A stretch of 64,000 bases of DNA from Paraglaciecola polaris LMG 21857 (GTDB taxonomy: Bacteria; Pseudomonadota; Gammaproteobacteria; Enterobacterales; Alteromonadaceae): contig NZ_BAER01000025.1 in assembly GCF_000315055.1 (NCBI RefSeq), positions 1 through 64,000 of the forward strand. Direction: 5' to 3'. Below are positions 29,796 to 38,151 of the stretch, one piece after another. Below the pieces are notes generated by a model. The model did not search any database, had not been told where the DNA came from, and saw only the letters and a program-made list of their open reading frames with translations. Positions within the stretch are counted from its first letter, which is position 1. Each line of letters begins with the position of its first letter. A program made the translations under genes and the position numbers.

Positions 29796-30052
29796 ATTCA
29801 ACTAATTCGGATAAATTTTACTGATTTTATCATTTAGATGTGAAAATATCCTACCGAAATAGTCTTGGAAGACTGGATTATTTTTAGTTACATGTGATTA
29901 ACAAACCTTTGCAAATCAATATCAAACTCAATAAGATGGCGTATAGACAACTGGTCTAACATGTTATTTATTCTGTTGATAAACATGCATAGATGAGATT
30001 GATTTCAATGACATGCTTAGCCATTCAAATAATAAAGAGGTAGGGAAATACA

Positions 30053-32668
30053 ATGAAGAAACTTTTGCTTAGTGCGAGTATTACAGCTGTACTAGGGCTA
30101 ACAGGCTGTAGTGGCGATTCCGTAGCAGACAAAGAAACAAACACACCCGTTGAAAAGCCATTCGCGCGAGTGGTTTTTGACCCTGCTACTAGCACTTTGA
30201 ACTTACCCAACGATTTAGTCATGTTACCCAGTGGTAATTTTTTCGATTTCACTCTTAATACTGAAGGTGACGAAGTATTTGACGGCGCTAATCCACAACA
30301 TGCGTTAAGTGCGCTAGATGGGTGGTCGACACAGAATCCTTTCGCTGTAAATGTGACGCTTCCGACCGGGCTTGACATTGATGCAACCAGCGTCAACGGT
30401 TCTTCTATTAAATTATTTCAAGCTACCCAAGCACTTGAAGGAACTTCTGCAACTTGCCAAGCTATTGCTGCCGCTTCACCTGCCCCAGGTATACCCTGTG
30501 AGTTGGGCGATGAACTGATTTATGGTGTTGATTATGTCGCATCTTATACCGACGGCTCAGGCTCAATCACCGTTATCCCGCTTAAGCCATTAGCCTCTAG
30601 TCAAGGTCATATGTTGGTGATCACCGACTCGTTACTTGATACCGATGGAAAGAGCGTAAAAGGGTCTAGCTCTTGGGAGCTTGCTCGCCAGGATATCCGT
30701 ACTTTGCCGCTCTCAACCGATGAGCAATTGCAACTACAGGGCTTGGTTAATAGTTTAGTTGATATCGTTATTCCATCAGGCATTGAACGCGATGCGATTT
30801 CTTACGCCGCTTATTTCTCTACCGTATCAGCTGGCACGGTTATGGACTCAGTTAAACAATTACAGATCGCAGGTTATGCCACAGCGTTTGGTGCAGCCAT
30901 GGCAGCCACTGGTGGCGATTTAGCTGCTTCTGCTACTGTTGCTCGTGCCTATTTGCCTCAGTTGAATACATCGACCGCAGACGTGCCTAACGCATTTGAA
31001 TTTTTGGCCCCGTCTTTATTATCAGCGACCGAACTAGCTCAGTTAGAGGCTGTTGGTTTAAATACTTGTGCTGGGTTGGTATCTGCCGTCATGGATAGTA
31101 CTTCACCGTTAAATGCTGTCGCCACTGAAACGTTTGAAACGGCAGGTCCCTTCTGCGCTGCTAAGCGAGTAGAAGGCGAAGTTAAATTACCTTATTATTT
31201 AAGTACGACAGATCCGTTAGGTGATTGGTGGCGTGCTGCTTGTACCAGTGGAGCAACCTTGCAGTTGATGGGTGCTGAAACCGTAGGCGCGTTAATACAA
31301 GCTGAAGCACTTGGTCCAAATGATGCCCTATGTCAATTGGCATCTGATGGGCGATTACGCGATTTAGATTTGTCGTCTTTAGGCATAGACGACCCGCGCA
31401 ATCTTACTAAATTCAATCCATTACCTGTAGCGCAAGGTACCAATGTTGATGATGAGACTACCGCATATAACGAAGCTGGAACCGAAACACTAGGCGTACA
31501 GTTTACGATCCCAGATGAGTCAGTTATCGCTATGTTGTCAGCGGCTACCGGAGGTGTCATTCCGACGCAGGCGAAACCTGCTAGCGGTTGGCCTGTAGTC
31601 ATAGTTCAACATGGTATTACGGGCTCTAAAGAGAACGCATTAGCAATCTCTGCCGCGCTTTCCTTGGCTGGTTTTGCGTCGGTTGCCATTGATCATCCAC
31701 TACATGGTGCTCGCGGATTTACCTTAGAAGATGGCACGATTGTGAATGCATCCACTCATTCACCCACGGATTATATGAACTTGGCGAGCCTTTTGACTGC
31801 ACGGGACAATTTGCGCCAAAGCGGTACCGATACGTTAGGTTTGCGCCTTGCCTTGAATGCCATTAATGACACCACCGGAATGGTTGATTTGGATACTTCT
31901 AATGTGCACTTTATCGCGCAAAGCTTAGGAGCTATTTCTGGTATCAATACAGTGGCGAATGCCAATACACAGTTTGAGGGGGATTTCGCACCCTTTAGTG
32001 ATATGTACCAAATAGATTCGGCCGTGTTGAATGTGCCATCAGGTGGCATAGCTAATTTCTTATTTGAATCAGCGGATTTTGGTCCATTAATTAAGGGGTC
32101 ATTGTTAGCTGCATCTTCACAAGACTTTGCTGGGTTTTTGGCACAATATGCCGCTGAAAATTCATTGGCACTCGAAGCTGCTATTCGTCCTGCCTATATA
32201 GCGTTTGATGCTGCAATTGATGATGCTCAGCGTGCTGAAATTGCTGCGACCTTTAGTCAGTTTACGTTTGCTGCCCAAACCATATTGGACGCAGGCGACC
32301 CTATTAATTATGGACCACGTTTAAGTGCAAATACGCCTACACTCATGCAGCTTGTGGTTGGTGGTGGTACGAATGATGATGGTAGCTTAGCTCTAACTGA
32401 TCAGGTGAACCCTGTTGTGACGTCACTGCCTTTATCAGGTGGTATCGCGTTGTCTCAAGTGATGGGATTAAGCCAAGTATCATCGACTATTGAAAGTGAT
32501 ACGCCGCAAAAAGCAGTCGTTCATTTCAAGGCAGGTGAACATCAATCGTTGTTTCGCCCTACGCCGAGTTTAGCGGCGACCACAGAAATGCAAAATGAAG
32601 CTGTTGAGTTTTTTAAATCTAACGGTAAGCGTGTTGTTATTGGCGAAGAGTCAATTGTTGCTAACTAA
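30053..32668 (+). CDS. Pla-1/VolA-family extracellular lipase, lipoprotein
   Basis: A large 871-residue lipoprotein. The signal peptide MKKLLLSASITAVLGLTGC ends in a lipobox with Cys19, so the mature protein is lipid-anchored and probably surface-exposed. The C-terminal half carries an alpha/beta-hydrolase domain: WPVVIVQHGITGSKENA, IDHPLHGARGF, and a nucleophile elbow AQSLGAISG with the probable catalytic Ser around residue 624. The pattern fits the Pla-1/cef and Vibrio VolA lysophospholipase group found in Alteromonadales and Vibrionales. It has its own strong terminator. Confidence 0.82.
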   Translation: MKKLLLSASITAVLGLTGCSGDSVADKETNTPVEKPFARVVFDPATSTLNLPNDLVMLPSGNFFDFTLNTEGDEVFDGANPQHALSALDGWSTQNPFAVNVTLPTGLDIDATSVNGSSIKLFQATQALEGTSATCQAIAAASPAPGIPCELGDELIYGVDYVASYTDGSGSITVIPLKPLASSQGHMLVITDSLLDTDGKSVKGSSSWELARQDIRTLPLSTDEQLQLQGLVNSLVDIVIPSGIERDAISYAAYFSTVSAGTVMDSVKQLQIAGYATAFGAAMAATGGDLAASATVARAYLPQLNTSTADVPNAFEFLAPSLLSATELAQLEAVGLNTCAGLVSAVMDSTSPLNAVATETFETAGPFCAAKRVEGEVKLPYYLSTTDPLGDWWRAACTSGATLQLMGAETVGALIQAEALGPNDALCQLASDGRLRDLDLSSLGIDDPRNLTKFNPLPVAQGTNVDDETTAYNEAGTETLGVQFTIPDESVIAMLSAATGGVIPTQAKPASGWPVVIVQHGITGSKENALAISAALSLAGFASVAIDHPLHGARGFTLEDGTIVNASTHSPTDYMNLASLLTARDNLRQSGTDTLGLRLALNAINDTTGMVDLDTSNVHFIAQSLGAISGINTVANANTQFEGDFAPFSDMYQIDSAVLNVPSGGIANFLFESADFGPLIKGSLLAASSQDFAGFLAQYAAENSLALEAAIRPAYIAFDAAIDDAQRAEIAATFSQFTFAAQTILDAGDPINYGPRLSANTPTLMQLVVGGGTNDDGSLALTDQVNPVVTSLPLSGGIALSQVMGLSQVSSTIESDTPQKAVVHFKAGEHQSLFRPTPSLAATTEMQNEAVEFFKSNGKRVVIGEESIVAN

Positions 32669-32686
32669 AAACACGATATAAACTTT

Positions 32687-32716
32687 AAAAGCTAGGCTGT
32701 GCCTAGCTTTTTTTTT
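32687..32716 (+). terminator. Rho-independent terminator after the lipase gene
   Basis: An 11-base perfect stem (AAAAGCTAGGC / GCCTAGCTTTT) with a TGT loop runs into a tract of nine Ts, 18 bases after the stop codon. Confidence 0.93.
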
Positions 32717-32766
32717 GCGAATTTGACCCAATATCGCTTAAGTCAGTTATTAAGGAGCAGATAGAA

Positions 32767-33801
32767 TTGGAATTTTTGTATGAATACGGGCTATTTATAG
32801 CCAAAGCAGTAACCATAGTCGTTGCGATCTTATTGGTAGTTGGCGGTGTCGTCGGCCTCATTAGCAAACAAAAGCAACCCAAAGGTAATCTTGAAATTGA
32901 TTCAATATCAGATCGCTTAGATGATATTAAAGACAGTGTTAATCACCTTATTTGCACCAAGGATGAGTTAAAAAAGAAGAACAAGGAACAGAAAAAAACA
33001 GATAAAGCGGCTAAAAAAGAAGCAAAGAATAAACCGCAGGAAGAAGCAAAAGGTAATCTGTATGTTATTGACTTTGATGGCTCTATGGATGCCCATGAAG
33101 TGGAAAACTTACGTGAAGAAGTTACCGCCATCATTTGCATCGCAAAACCAAAGGACGAAGTGTTGCTACGTTTAGAAAGTGGTGGTGGTGTGGTGCATGG
33201 TTATGGACTTGCAGCATCGCAATTACAACGCCTTAAAGACAAAGATATTCCGTTGACTATTTCAGTTGATAAAGTGGCTGCCAGTGGGGGCTATATGATG
33301 GCTTGCGTAGCCGACAAAGTATTGGCGGCTAAATTTGCAATTATTGGTTCAATCGGTGTCATAGCACAAATCCCAAACTTTAATAAATTATTGAAGAAAA
33401 ACGATATCGAATTTGAACAACATACCGCTGGGCAGTTTAAACGCACGTTGACTATGTTTGGTGAAAACAGCGATGAAGGGCGCGAAAAATTCAGAAATGA
33501 ATTGGAAGATGTTCATCAAATGTTTAAGGGCTTTGTGCAAGAACATCGTCCTGGGTTAGCGATAGACACAGTTGCAACGGGAGAATATTGGTACGGGAGC
33601 AAAGCCCTTGAGCTAGGACTGGTCGATCATATTCAAACGTCAGATGATTTTTTGCTCAGCGCGAATAATGACAAACAGATTTATTCAGTCAAATATGCGG
33701 TAAAGAAAAACCTTGCGGAGAAATTTGGTATCTCGATTAGCAGTGGTGTGGCGAAAACGCTAATGAGCCTGTGGAGTAAGACCCAAGTCATAGGGAAATA
33801 A
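32767..33801 (+). CDS. sohB: Inner-membrane S49 peptidase SohB
   Basis: A 344-residue membrane-anchored serine protease of the signal peptide peptidase (S49) group. One N-terminal transmembrane helix (about 10-30) is followed by a Lys-rich charged linker (70-92) and the S49 domain. The catalytic serine is in VDKVAASGGYMMAC, with GSIGVIAQIPNFNKLL after it, and the partner lysine is in TAGQFKRTL. The start is TTG at 32767: AAGGAG lies 9 bases upstream, and the MEFLYEYGLF N-terminus matches E. coli SohB (MELLSEYGLF). Confidence 0.94.
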   Translation: MEFLYEYGLFIAKAVTIVVAILLVVGGVVGLISKQKQPKGNLEIDSISDRLDDIKDSVNHLICTKDELKKKNKEQKKTDKAAKKEAKNKPQEEAKGNLYVIDFDGSMDAHEVENLREEVTAIICIAKPKDEVLLRLESGGGVVHGYGLAASQLQRLKDKDIPLTISVDKVAASGGYMMACVADKVLAAKFAIIGSIGVIAQIPNFNKLLKKNDIEFEQHTAGQFKRTLTMFGENSDEGREKFRNELEDVHQMFKGFVQEHRPGLAIDTVATGEYWYGSKALELGLVDHIQTSDDFLLSANNDKQIYSVKYAVKKNLAEKFGISISSGVAKTLMSLWSKTQVIGK

Positions 33802-33830
33802 ACAATTAGACGAAAGTTTACTTTTTTATT

Positions 33831-33860
33831 AAAAATACCGACTTTGAGTCGGTATTTTTT
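33831..33860 (+). terminator. sohB Rho-independent terminator
   Basis: A 13-base perfect stem (AAAAATACCGACT / AGTCGGTATTTTT) with a TTG loop and further Ts lies 30 bases after the sohB stop. Confidence 0.93.
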
Positions 33861-34167
33861 TAGCCAATGAAAACAGCTGTATAAATGTTGGTTATATAAA
33901 ATCCTGTCAAATTTATTTTTTCATCGTTTTTTCGCTGTTTAAGTCGATAAAACGCATCGATATCTCTGTTAGTTCATGTGGCTCCGATATGACCATTTAA
34001 TGTGTTTGTAAGTTCAACTTTTTATCGTTATAAATAATATGTAATTCACTACAAACAATCAGTTTTTACTGAATTATCAACACGTGTAATGTCACTCAGC
34101 GTCTGCTGAACTAAGAATAATAAGAAACTGACACGCAGCAATAAAACATAATAAAGTTGGATAAAAA
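33861..34167. other. Non-coding region upstream of the TonB-dependent receptor
   Basis: This AT-rich stretch of about 300 bases presumably carries the promoter and leader of the receptor gene. I see no ORF, no obvious Fur-type or LacI-type palindrome and no confident promoter pair. Confidence 0.4.
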
Positions 34168-36747
34168 ATGAACACGTCACTAAACAAATTAACTAAAAGT
34201 ATTCGCTACGTTATCGCTACGTCTGCTGCAGTAGCAGTAACTGCGATAAGCCCCGTTTATGCACAACAGACAAAAGACGACAGCGCAGATGTCGAAAAAA
34301 TTGCGATTGTAGGGAGTCGCGCAGCACCTCGTTCAATTGGAGATTCAGCGGTACCAATCGATATCATTTCTGCAGAAGATTTCAAGAGTCAAGGCTCTAC
34401 CGACATGGTATCCATGATGCAAACGGCTGTTCCGTCTTTTAACGTGAACGATCAACCCATCAACGACGCCTCGTCATTGGTTCGCCCGGCAAACTTGCGT
34501 GGATTAGCTTCAGATCACACGTTAGTTTTAGTTAACGGTAAGCGTCGACATCGTTCGGCCGTGATCACCTTCTTAGGTGGTGGTCTATCTGATGGTGCAC
34601 AGGGCCCAGATATTTCCACTATTCCCGCCAGTGCATTAAAACAAATTGAAGTATTGCGTGACGGCGCTGCTGCTCAATACGGTTCAGATGCCATAGCCGG
34701 TGTAATTAACTTCGCGTTAAAAGACGATGCTGATGGCGGTTCCGTTGAAATGTTGTATGGCTCTTATTACGAAGGAGATGGCGATTCAGTACAAATGTCT
34801 GCCAACGTTGGTCTGCCATTGACAAAAGACGGCTTTGCTAATTTGACCGTAGAGTATCGCGAGTCTGATGCAACCAGTCGCAGTGTGCAACGTGACGATG
34901 CAGGCGCTTTAGCAGATGCGGGTAACACCTTCATTGAAAATCCAGCCCAAATATGGGGAAGTCCTGAAGTTAAGAGTGATTTTAAATTTTTTGGTAACTT
35001 CGGACTTGATCTTGGTAATGACCGCGAAGCTTATATGTTCGGTAACTACGCCGAGCGCGAAATAGATGGCGGTTTTTACTATCGTAATCCACATAATCGA
35101 GGCGGAGTCTTTGATGGTGGACTTGACGAAAACGACAACCAAACATTACTTGTTGCCGATCTAACTGCCGATCTAAGTGCGAATTGCCCAACATTAGCAA
35201 ATGGTAACCCGATTCTAGTGGGTGATAACGTTCTGGATAACCCACGTTATATTGCAGAAGTGGCGAACAACCCTGATTGTTTTGCGTTCAACGAAATGCT
35301 GCCAGGTGGGTTTACCCCGCGTTTTGGCGGTACCGTAAATGATGCATCATTGGTAGTAGGGACAAAAGGTACCCTTAAGAATGAATTATTTTATGATGTG
35401 AGCTTAAACTTCGGTCAAAATGAAGTCGAATTTGCAATCAACAACACAATTAACCCATCGCTTGGTCCAGAATCACCGACTTCATTTAAACCTGGTACCT
35501 ATACGCAGTCTGAGCAGACCTTAGATATTGATTTGGCTAAACCGATTGAAATTGGTTTTGACTCTCCGTTATATCTAGCCGGTGGTTTCCAATATCGTCA
35601 TGAAACCTATGAAGGCCGTGCGGGTGATGTTGCATCATATGAAATTGGACCGTTAGCCTCACAAGGTTTTGGCATTGGCTCAAATGGTTTCCCTGGTCTG
35701 TCTAATCGCAGCCAAGATGAAACATCACGCCATAACATCGCCTTGTATCTAGATGGTGAATTAAATCTAACTGAAGATTTCTTATTAACAGCAGCAGTGC
35801 GCTACGAAGATTTCTCAGACTTTGGTGATACAACGAAAGGCAAGATAGCTGCTCGCTGGCAGTTAACAGAAAGCTTTGCACTTCGCGGTGCATACAGCAC
35901 AGGATTCAAAGCACCGACTATTGGCCAGACAACGGTTCGCAACGTTACCACTGCTTTTGGTACAGATGGTAAGTTAATTGACAGAGCAACTCTGCCTCCG
36001 ACTGATCCAATTGCCGTACAAAAAGGGGCGACTCCTCTAGAGCCAGAAGAATCTACCAGTATTAGCGCAGGCTTTGTCGCTGAGTTTGATAATGGTCTGT
36101 TTGTAACGGCTGATTACTATAACATCGAAGTAACAGACCGTATTAGTACGACGTCTGGTATTGCATTAACGGCCGAAGATATTGCTACTTTGTTAGCAAA
36201 CGGTGTTAGTGATGCATCTAGTTTCAGTGAAGTAAGTTACTTTACTAACGATTTTGATACGACCACTGAAGGTGTTGATTTAGTTGCTAACTACGGCATG
36301 GAAATGCTTGGTGGTGATACTAAGTTCGCTTTAACGTATAACTGGACATCCACAGTTGTTGACCGCGCGTCTGATAATATTTCATCGTTCCGCGTACGTA
36401 TGTTAGAGAATAACTTACCAGCTGTACGTTATAGCTTTACGTCAACACATAACAACGGTGACTGGAAAGTATTAGGTCGTCTTAACTATGCTGGCAGTAT
36501 TTATGAAGATCACTTGGATTCAGCGTTACCTATGTCGGTTGGCTCTGAGTTCACCTTCGATTTGGAAGTGGGTTACAACGTCTCGGATAATCTAAATCTT
36601 GTTGCGGGTGCGAAAAACTTATTTGATCAACGACCTGATGACAATGTGTTATACGATACAGAAGTTGCAGGCTCACAATACCCAACTACGTCGCCTATTG
36701 GTATAAACGGTGGTTTCTACTACGTTCGTGGTGTTTATTCTTTTTAA
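34168..36747 (+). CDS. TonB-dependent outer-membrane receptor
   Basis: An 859-residue receptor for active uptake across the outer membrane. The Sec signal peptide ends at PVYA (residue 32). A TonB-box-like stretch (VEKIAIVGSR) is followed by the plug domain (about 50-170, with VLVNGKRRHRSA and IEVLRDGAAAQYGSDAIAGVIN), then a 22-strand barrel ending in the aromatic YYVRGVYSF. The substrate is not indicated: no iron or sugar operon is adjacent. The gene has its own terminator and an insertion sequence lies immediately beyond it without damaging it. Confidence 0.93.
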   Translation: MNTSLNKLTKSIRYVIATSAAVAVTAISPVYAQQTKDDSADVEKIAIVGSRAAPRSIGDSAVPIDIISAEDFKSQGSTDMVSMMQTAVPSFNVNDQPINDASSLVRPANLRGLASDHTLVLVNGKRRHRSAVITFLGGGLSDGAQGPDISTIPASALKQIEVLRDGAAAQYGSDAIAGVINFALKDDADGGSVEMLYGSYYEGDGDSVQMSANVGLPLTKDGFANLTVEYRESDATSRSVQRDDAGALADAGNTFIENPAQIWGSPEVKSDFKFFGNFGLDLGNDREAYMFGNYAEREIDGGFYYRNPHNRGGVFDGGLDENDNQTLLVADLTADLSANCPTLANGNPILVGDNVLDNPRYIAEVANNPDCFAFNEMLPGGFTPRFGGTVNDASLVVGTKGTLKNELFYDVSLNFGQNEVEFAINNTINPSLGPESPTSFKPGTYTQSEQTLDIDLAKPIEIGFDSPLYLAGGFQYRHETYEGRAGDVASYEIGPLASQGFGIGSNGFPGLSNRSQDETSRHNIALYLDGELNLTEDFLLTAAVRYEDFSDFGDTTKGKIAARWQLTESFALRGAYSTGFKAPTIGQTTVRNVTTAFGTDGKLIDRATLPPTDPIAVQKGATPLEPEESTSISAGFVAEFDNGLFVTADYYNIEVTDRISTTSGIALTAEDIATLLANGVSDASSFSEVSYFTNDFDTTTEGVDLVANYGMEMLGGDTKFALTYNWTSTVVDRASDNISSFRVRMLENNLPAVRYSFTSTHNNGDWKVLGRLNYAGSIYEDHLDSALPMSVGSEFTFDLEVGYNVSDNLNLVAGAKNLFDQRPDDNVLYDTEVAGSQYPTTSPIGINGGFYYVRGVYSF

Positions 36748-36766
36748 TATTGAGACTATATGAACG

Positions 36767-36799
36767 AAAAAGCCTTGTCACTGACAAGGCTTTTTTTTT
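36767..36799 (+). terminator. Terminator of the TonB receptor gene
   Basis: An inverted repeat (AAAAAGCCTTGTCA / TGACAAGGCTTTTT) with a very short loop ends in a run of nine Ts, 20 bases after the receptor stop and just before the insertion sequence. Confidence 0.92.
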
Positions 36800-36845
36800 G
36801 AGTGTGTCCCATCCTGAAATACGTTGACATAAAGAGGACTTCTTT

Positions 36846-37241
36846 ATGGAAGCATCAAATAATAAAAGCGCTAGACGCTCACAGCGAGATTACACGTTAG
36901 GCTTTAAATTAAGTGTTGTAGCGCTAGTAGAAAAAGGCGAATTCACCTATAAGCAAGCTCAAAAGCACGTTGGTATACAAGGACGAAGTACGGTTTTAGT
37001 GTGGCTCAGAAAACTTGGTAAATTAGACTGGTCGAAGCCATTTCGGCATCCCCTTATGCCTAAATCAAAAGAAACACCCGCCCAAAAAATTAAGTGCTTA
37101 GAGCGTGAATTCCAGGATGAAAAGTTAATAAACCAAGTCCTTAATGGCATGGTTGATATCATGGACAAAGAGTATGGAGCGGGCCTAAGAAAAAAGTACT
37201 TATCCGATACGTCTGGAAAGCTAAGCAAAAAAACGAAATAA
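36846..37241 (+). CDS. IS3-family transposase OrfA
   Basis: A 131-residue DNA-binding subunit. The N-terminal half is a helix-turn-helix of the IS3 OrfA type (RDYTLGFKLSVVALVEKGEF, then KQAQKHVGIQGRSTVLVWLR). The C-terminal half is a heptad-rich region (IKCLEREFQDEKLINQVLNG) that could mediate OrfA-OrfAB dimers. The reading frame ends in an A7 run (37227-37233) six bases before the TAA, the probable frameshift site into orfB. Confidence 0.92.
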   Translation: MEASNNKSARRSQRDYTLGFKLSVVALVEKGEFTYKQAQKHVGIQGRSTVLVWLRKLGKLDWSKPFRHPLMPKSKETPAQKIKCLEREFQDEKLINQVLNGMVDIMDKEYGAGLRKKYLSDTSGKLSKKTK

Positions 37242-38074
37242 GCTTAGCGCCTGCGTGTCGGCTGTTCGGCCTTTTTCGACAATCGGTTTATCAATCGATA
37301 TCAAGAATGGAAGTTAAACGAGAAACCTTAAGCCCTATTAAAGAGTGGGTCATGTATTGGCGCCAATACATGCCACAAGTGGGTACACGAAAATTATATC
37401 AACTCATCAAGCCGAAATTAGTGGAGCACGACATTAAGTTAGGCAGAGACGGACTGTTCACTTATCTGCGCCGTGAAGGCTTGTTGGTGAAGACCAAGAA
37501 GAGTTACATCAAAACCACATTCAGCAAGCATTGGATGAAAAAACATCCTAACTTACTCAAAGATAAAACACCTACGAAACCTGAAGAGGTCTTCGTCAGC
37601 GATATAACCTATGTGCAATCAAATGAAGGTGTTCATTATTTATCATTAGTGACAGATGCTTTCTCGCGCAAGATAGTGGGTTACCACTTAAGTAATGAAA
37701 TGAAGGCGACAGATGTCGTTAAGGTGCTGAATATGGCGATTACCAATAGACACTACGAGCATGATGCAATTCACCATTCTGACCGAGGATTGCAATACTG
37801 TTCAGCATTATATCAATCAGTCCTTGAGACCAATAAGATTAGACCGTCGATGACAGATGGATATGATTGCTATCAAAATGCACTAGCTGAAAGAATAAAC
37901 GGAATACTTAAGCAAGAGTTCTTACTCTATCAATGCAATACACTTGATGAGCTACAAATATTGGTCAGAGAATCGATAAGTACTTACAACGAAATGAGGC
38001 CGCACTTGAGTTTAGATATGAAAACACCTAAAGAAGTGCATATAATAAAAAGCCAGCAAAAAATGCTGGCTTAA
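37229..38074 (+). CDS. IS3-family transposase OrfB (DDE integrase), -1 frame
   Basis: The catalytic part of the transposase. The first ATG in this frame is 37307 (255 residues), but the frame is open back through the A7 run, adding about 26 residues that read KNEISLAPACRLFGLFRQSV, a typical OrfB start; translation as an OrfAB fusion by -1 slippage is therefore likely. The rve domain has the DDE triad: Asp in VSDITYV, Asp in HHSDRGLQY and Glu in NALAERINGILK. The C-terminus overlaps a hairpin at 38050-38072. Confidence 0.92.
   Translation, partial: KNEISLAPACRLFGLFRQSVYQSISRMEVKRETLSPIKEWVMYWRQYMPQVGTRKLYQLIKPKLVEHDIKLGRDGLFTYLRREGLLVKTKKSYIKTTFSKHWMKKHPNLLKDKTPTKPEEVFVSDITYVQSNEGVHYLSLVTDAFSRKIVGYHLSNEMKATDVVKVLNMAITNRHYEHDAIHHSDRGLQYCSALYQSVLETNKIRPSMTDGYDCYQNALAERINGILKQEFLLYQCNTLDELQILVRESISTYNEMRPHLSLDMKTPKEVHIIKSQQKMLA
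38050..38072 (+). terminator. Hairpin at the 3' end of the insertion sequence
   Basis: A 9-base perfect stem (AAGCCAGCA / TGCTGGCTT) around an A5 loop overlaps the last codons of orfB. It lacks a T-tract and may limit read-through or protect the element from outside transcription. Confidence 0.5.
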
Positions 38075-38151
38075 AACCGTCAACTTATTCTAGGACGGGA
38101 CAGTGTTATCTTTTTTGACTTAATATCAAAATTTTATAATGAGGTAAGAAA

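Larger units (their letters stand above)
36805..38102 (+). mobile_element. Complete IS3-family insertion sequence (about 1.3 kb)
   Basis: The element is bounded by imperfect inverted repeats: left end TGTCCCATCCTGAAATACGT, and right end, read inward on the other strand, TGTCCCGTCCTAGAATAAGT; both continue with TGAC. A 3-base direct repeat GTG flanks it (36802-36804 and 38103-38105), the expected IS3-family target duplication. Inside are orfA and orfB in -1 relation, as in IS3 elements. Ends, orfs and duplication all look intact, so the copy may be active. It sits in the gap between the TonB receptor and the M2 peptidase. Confidence 0.93.

Noticed and set aside
36748-36804. Disruption of the TonB receptor by the insertion sequence
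   Set aside because: The receptor ends in its own aromatic residue and terminator 57 bases before the IS end, so the gene is intact.
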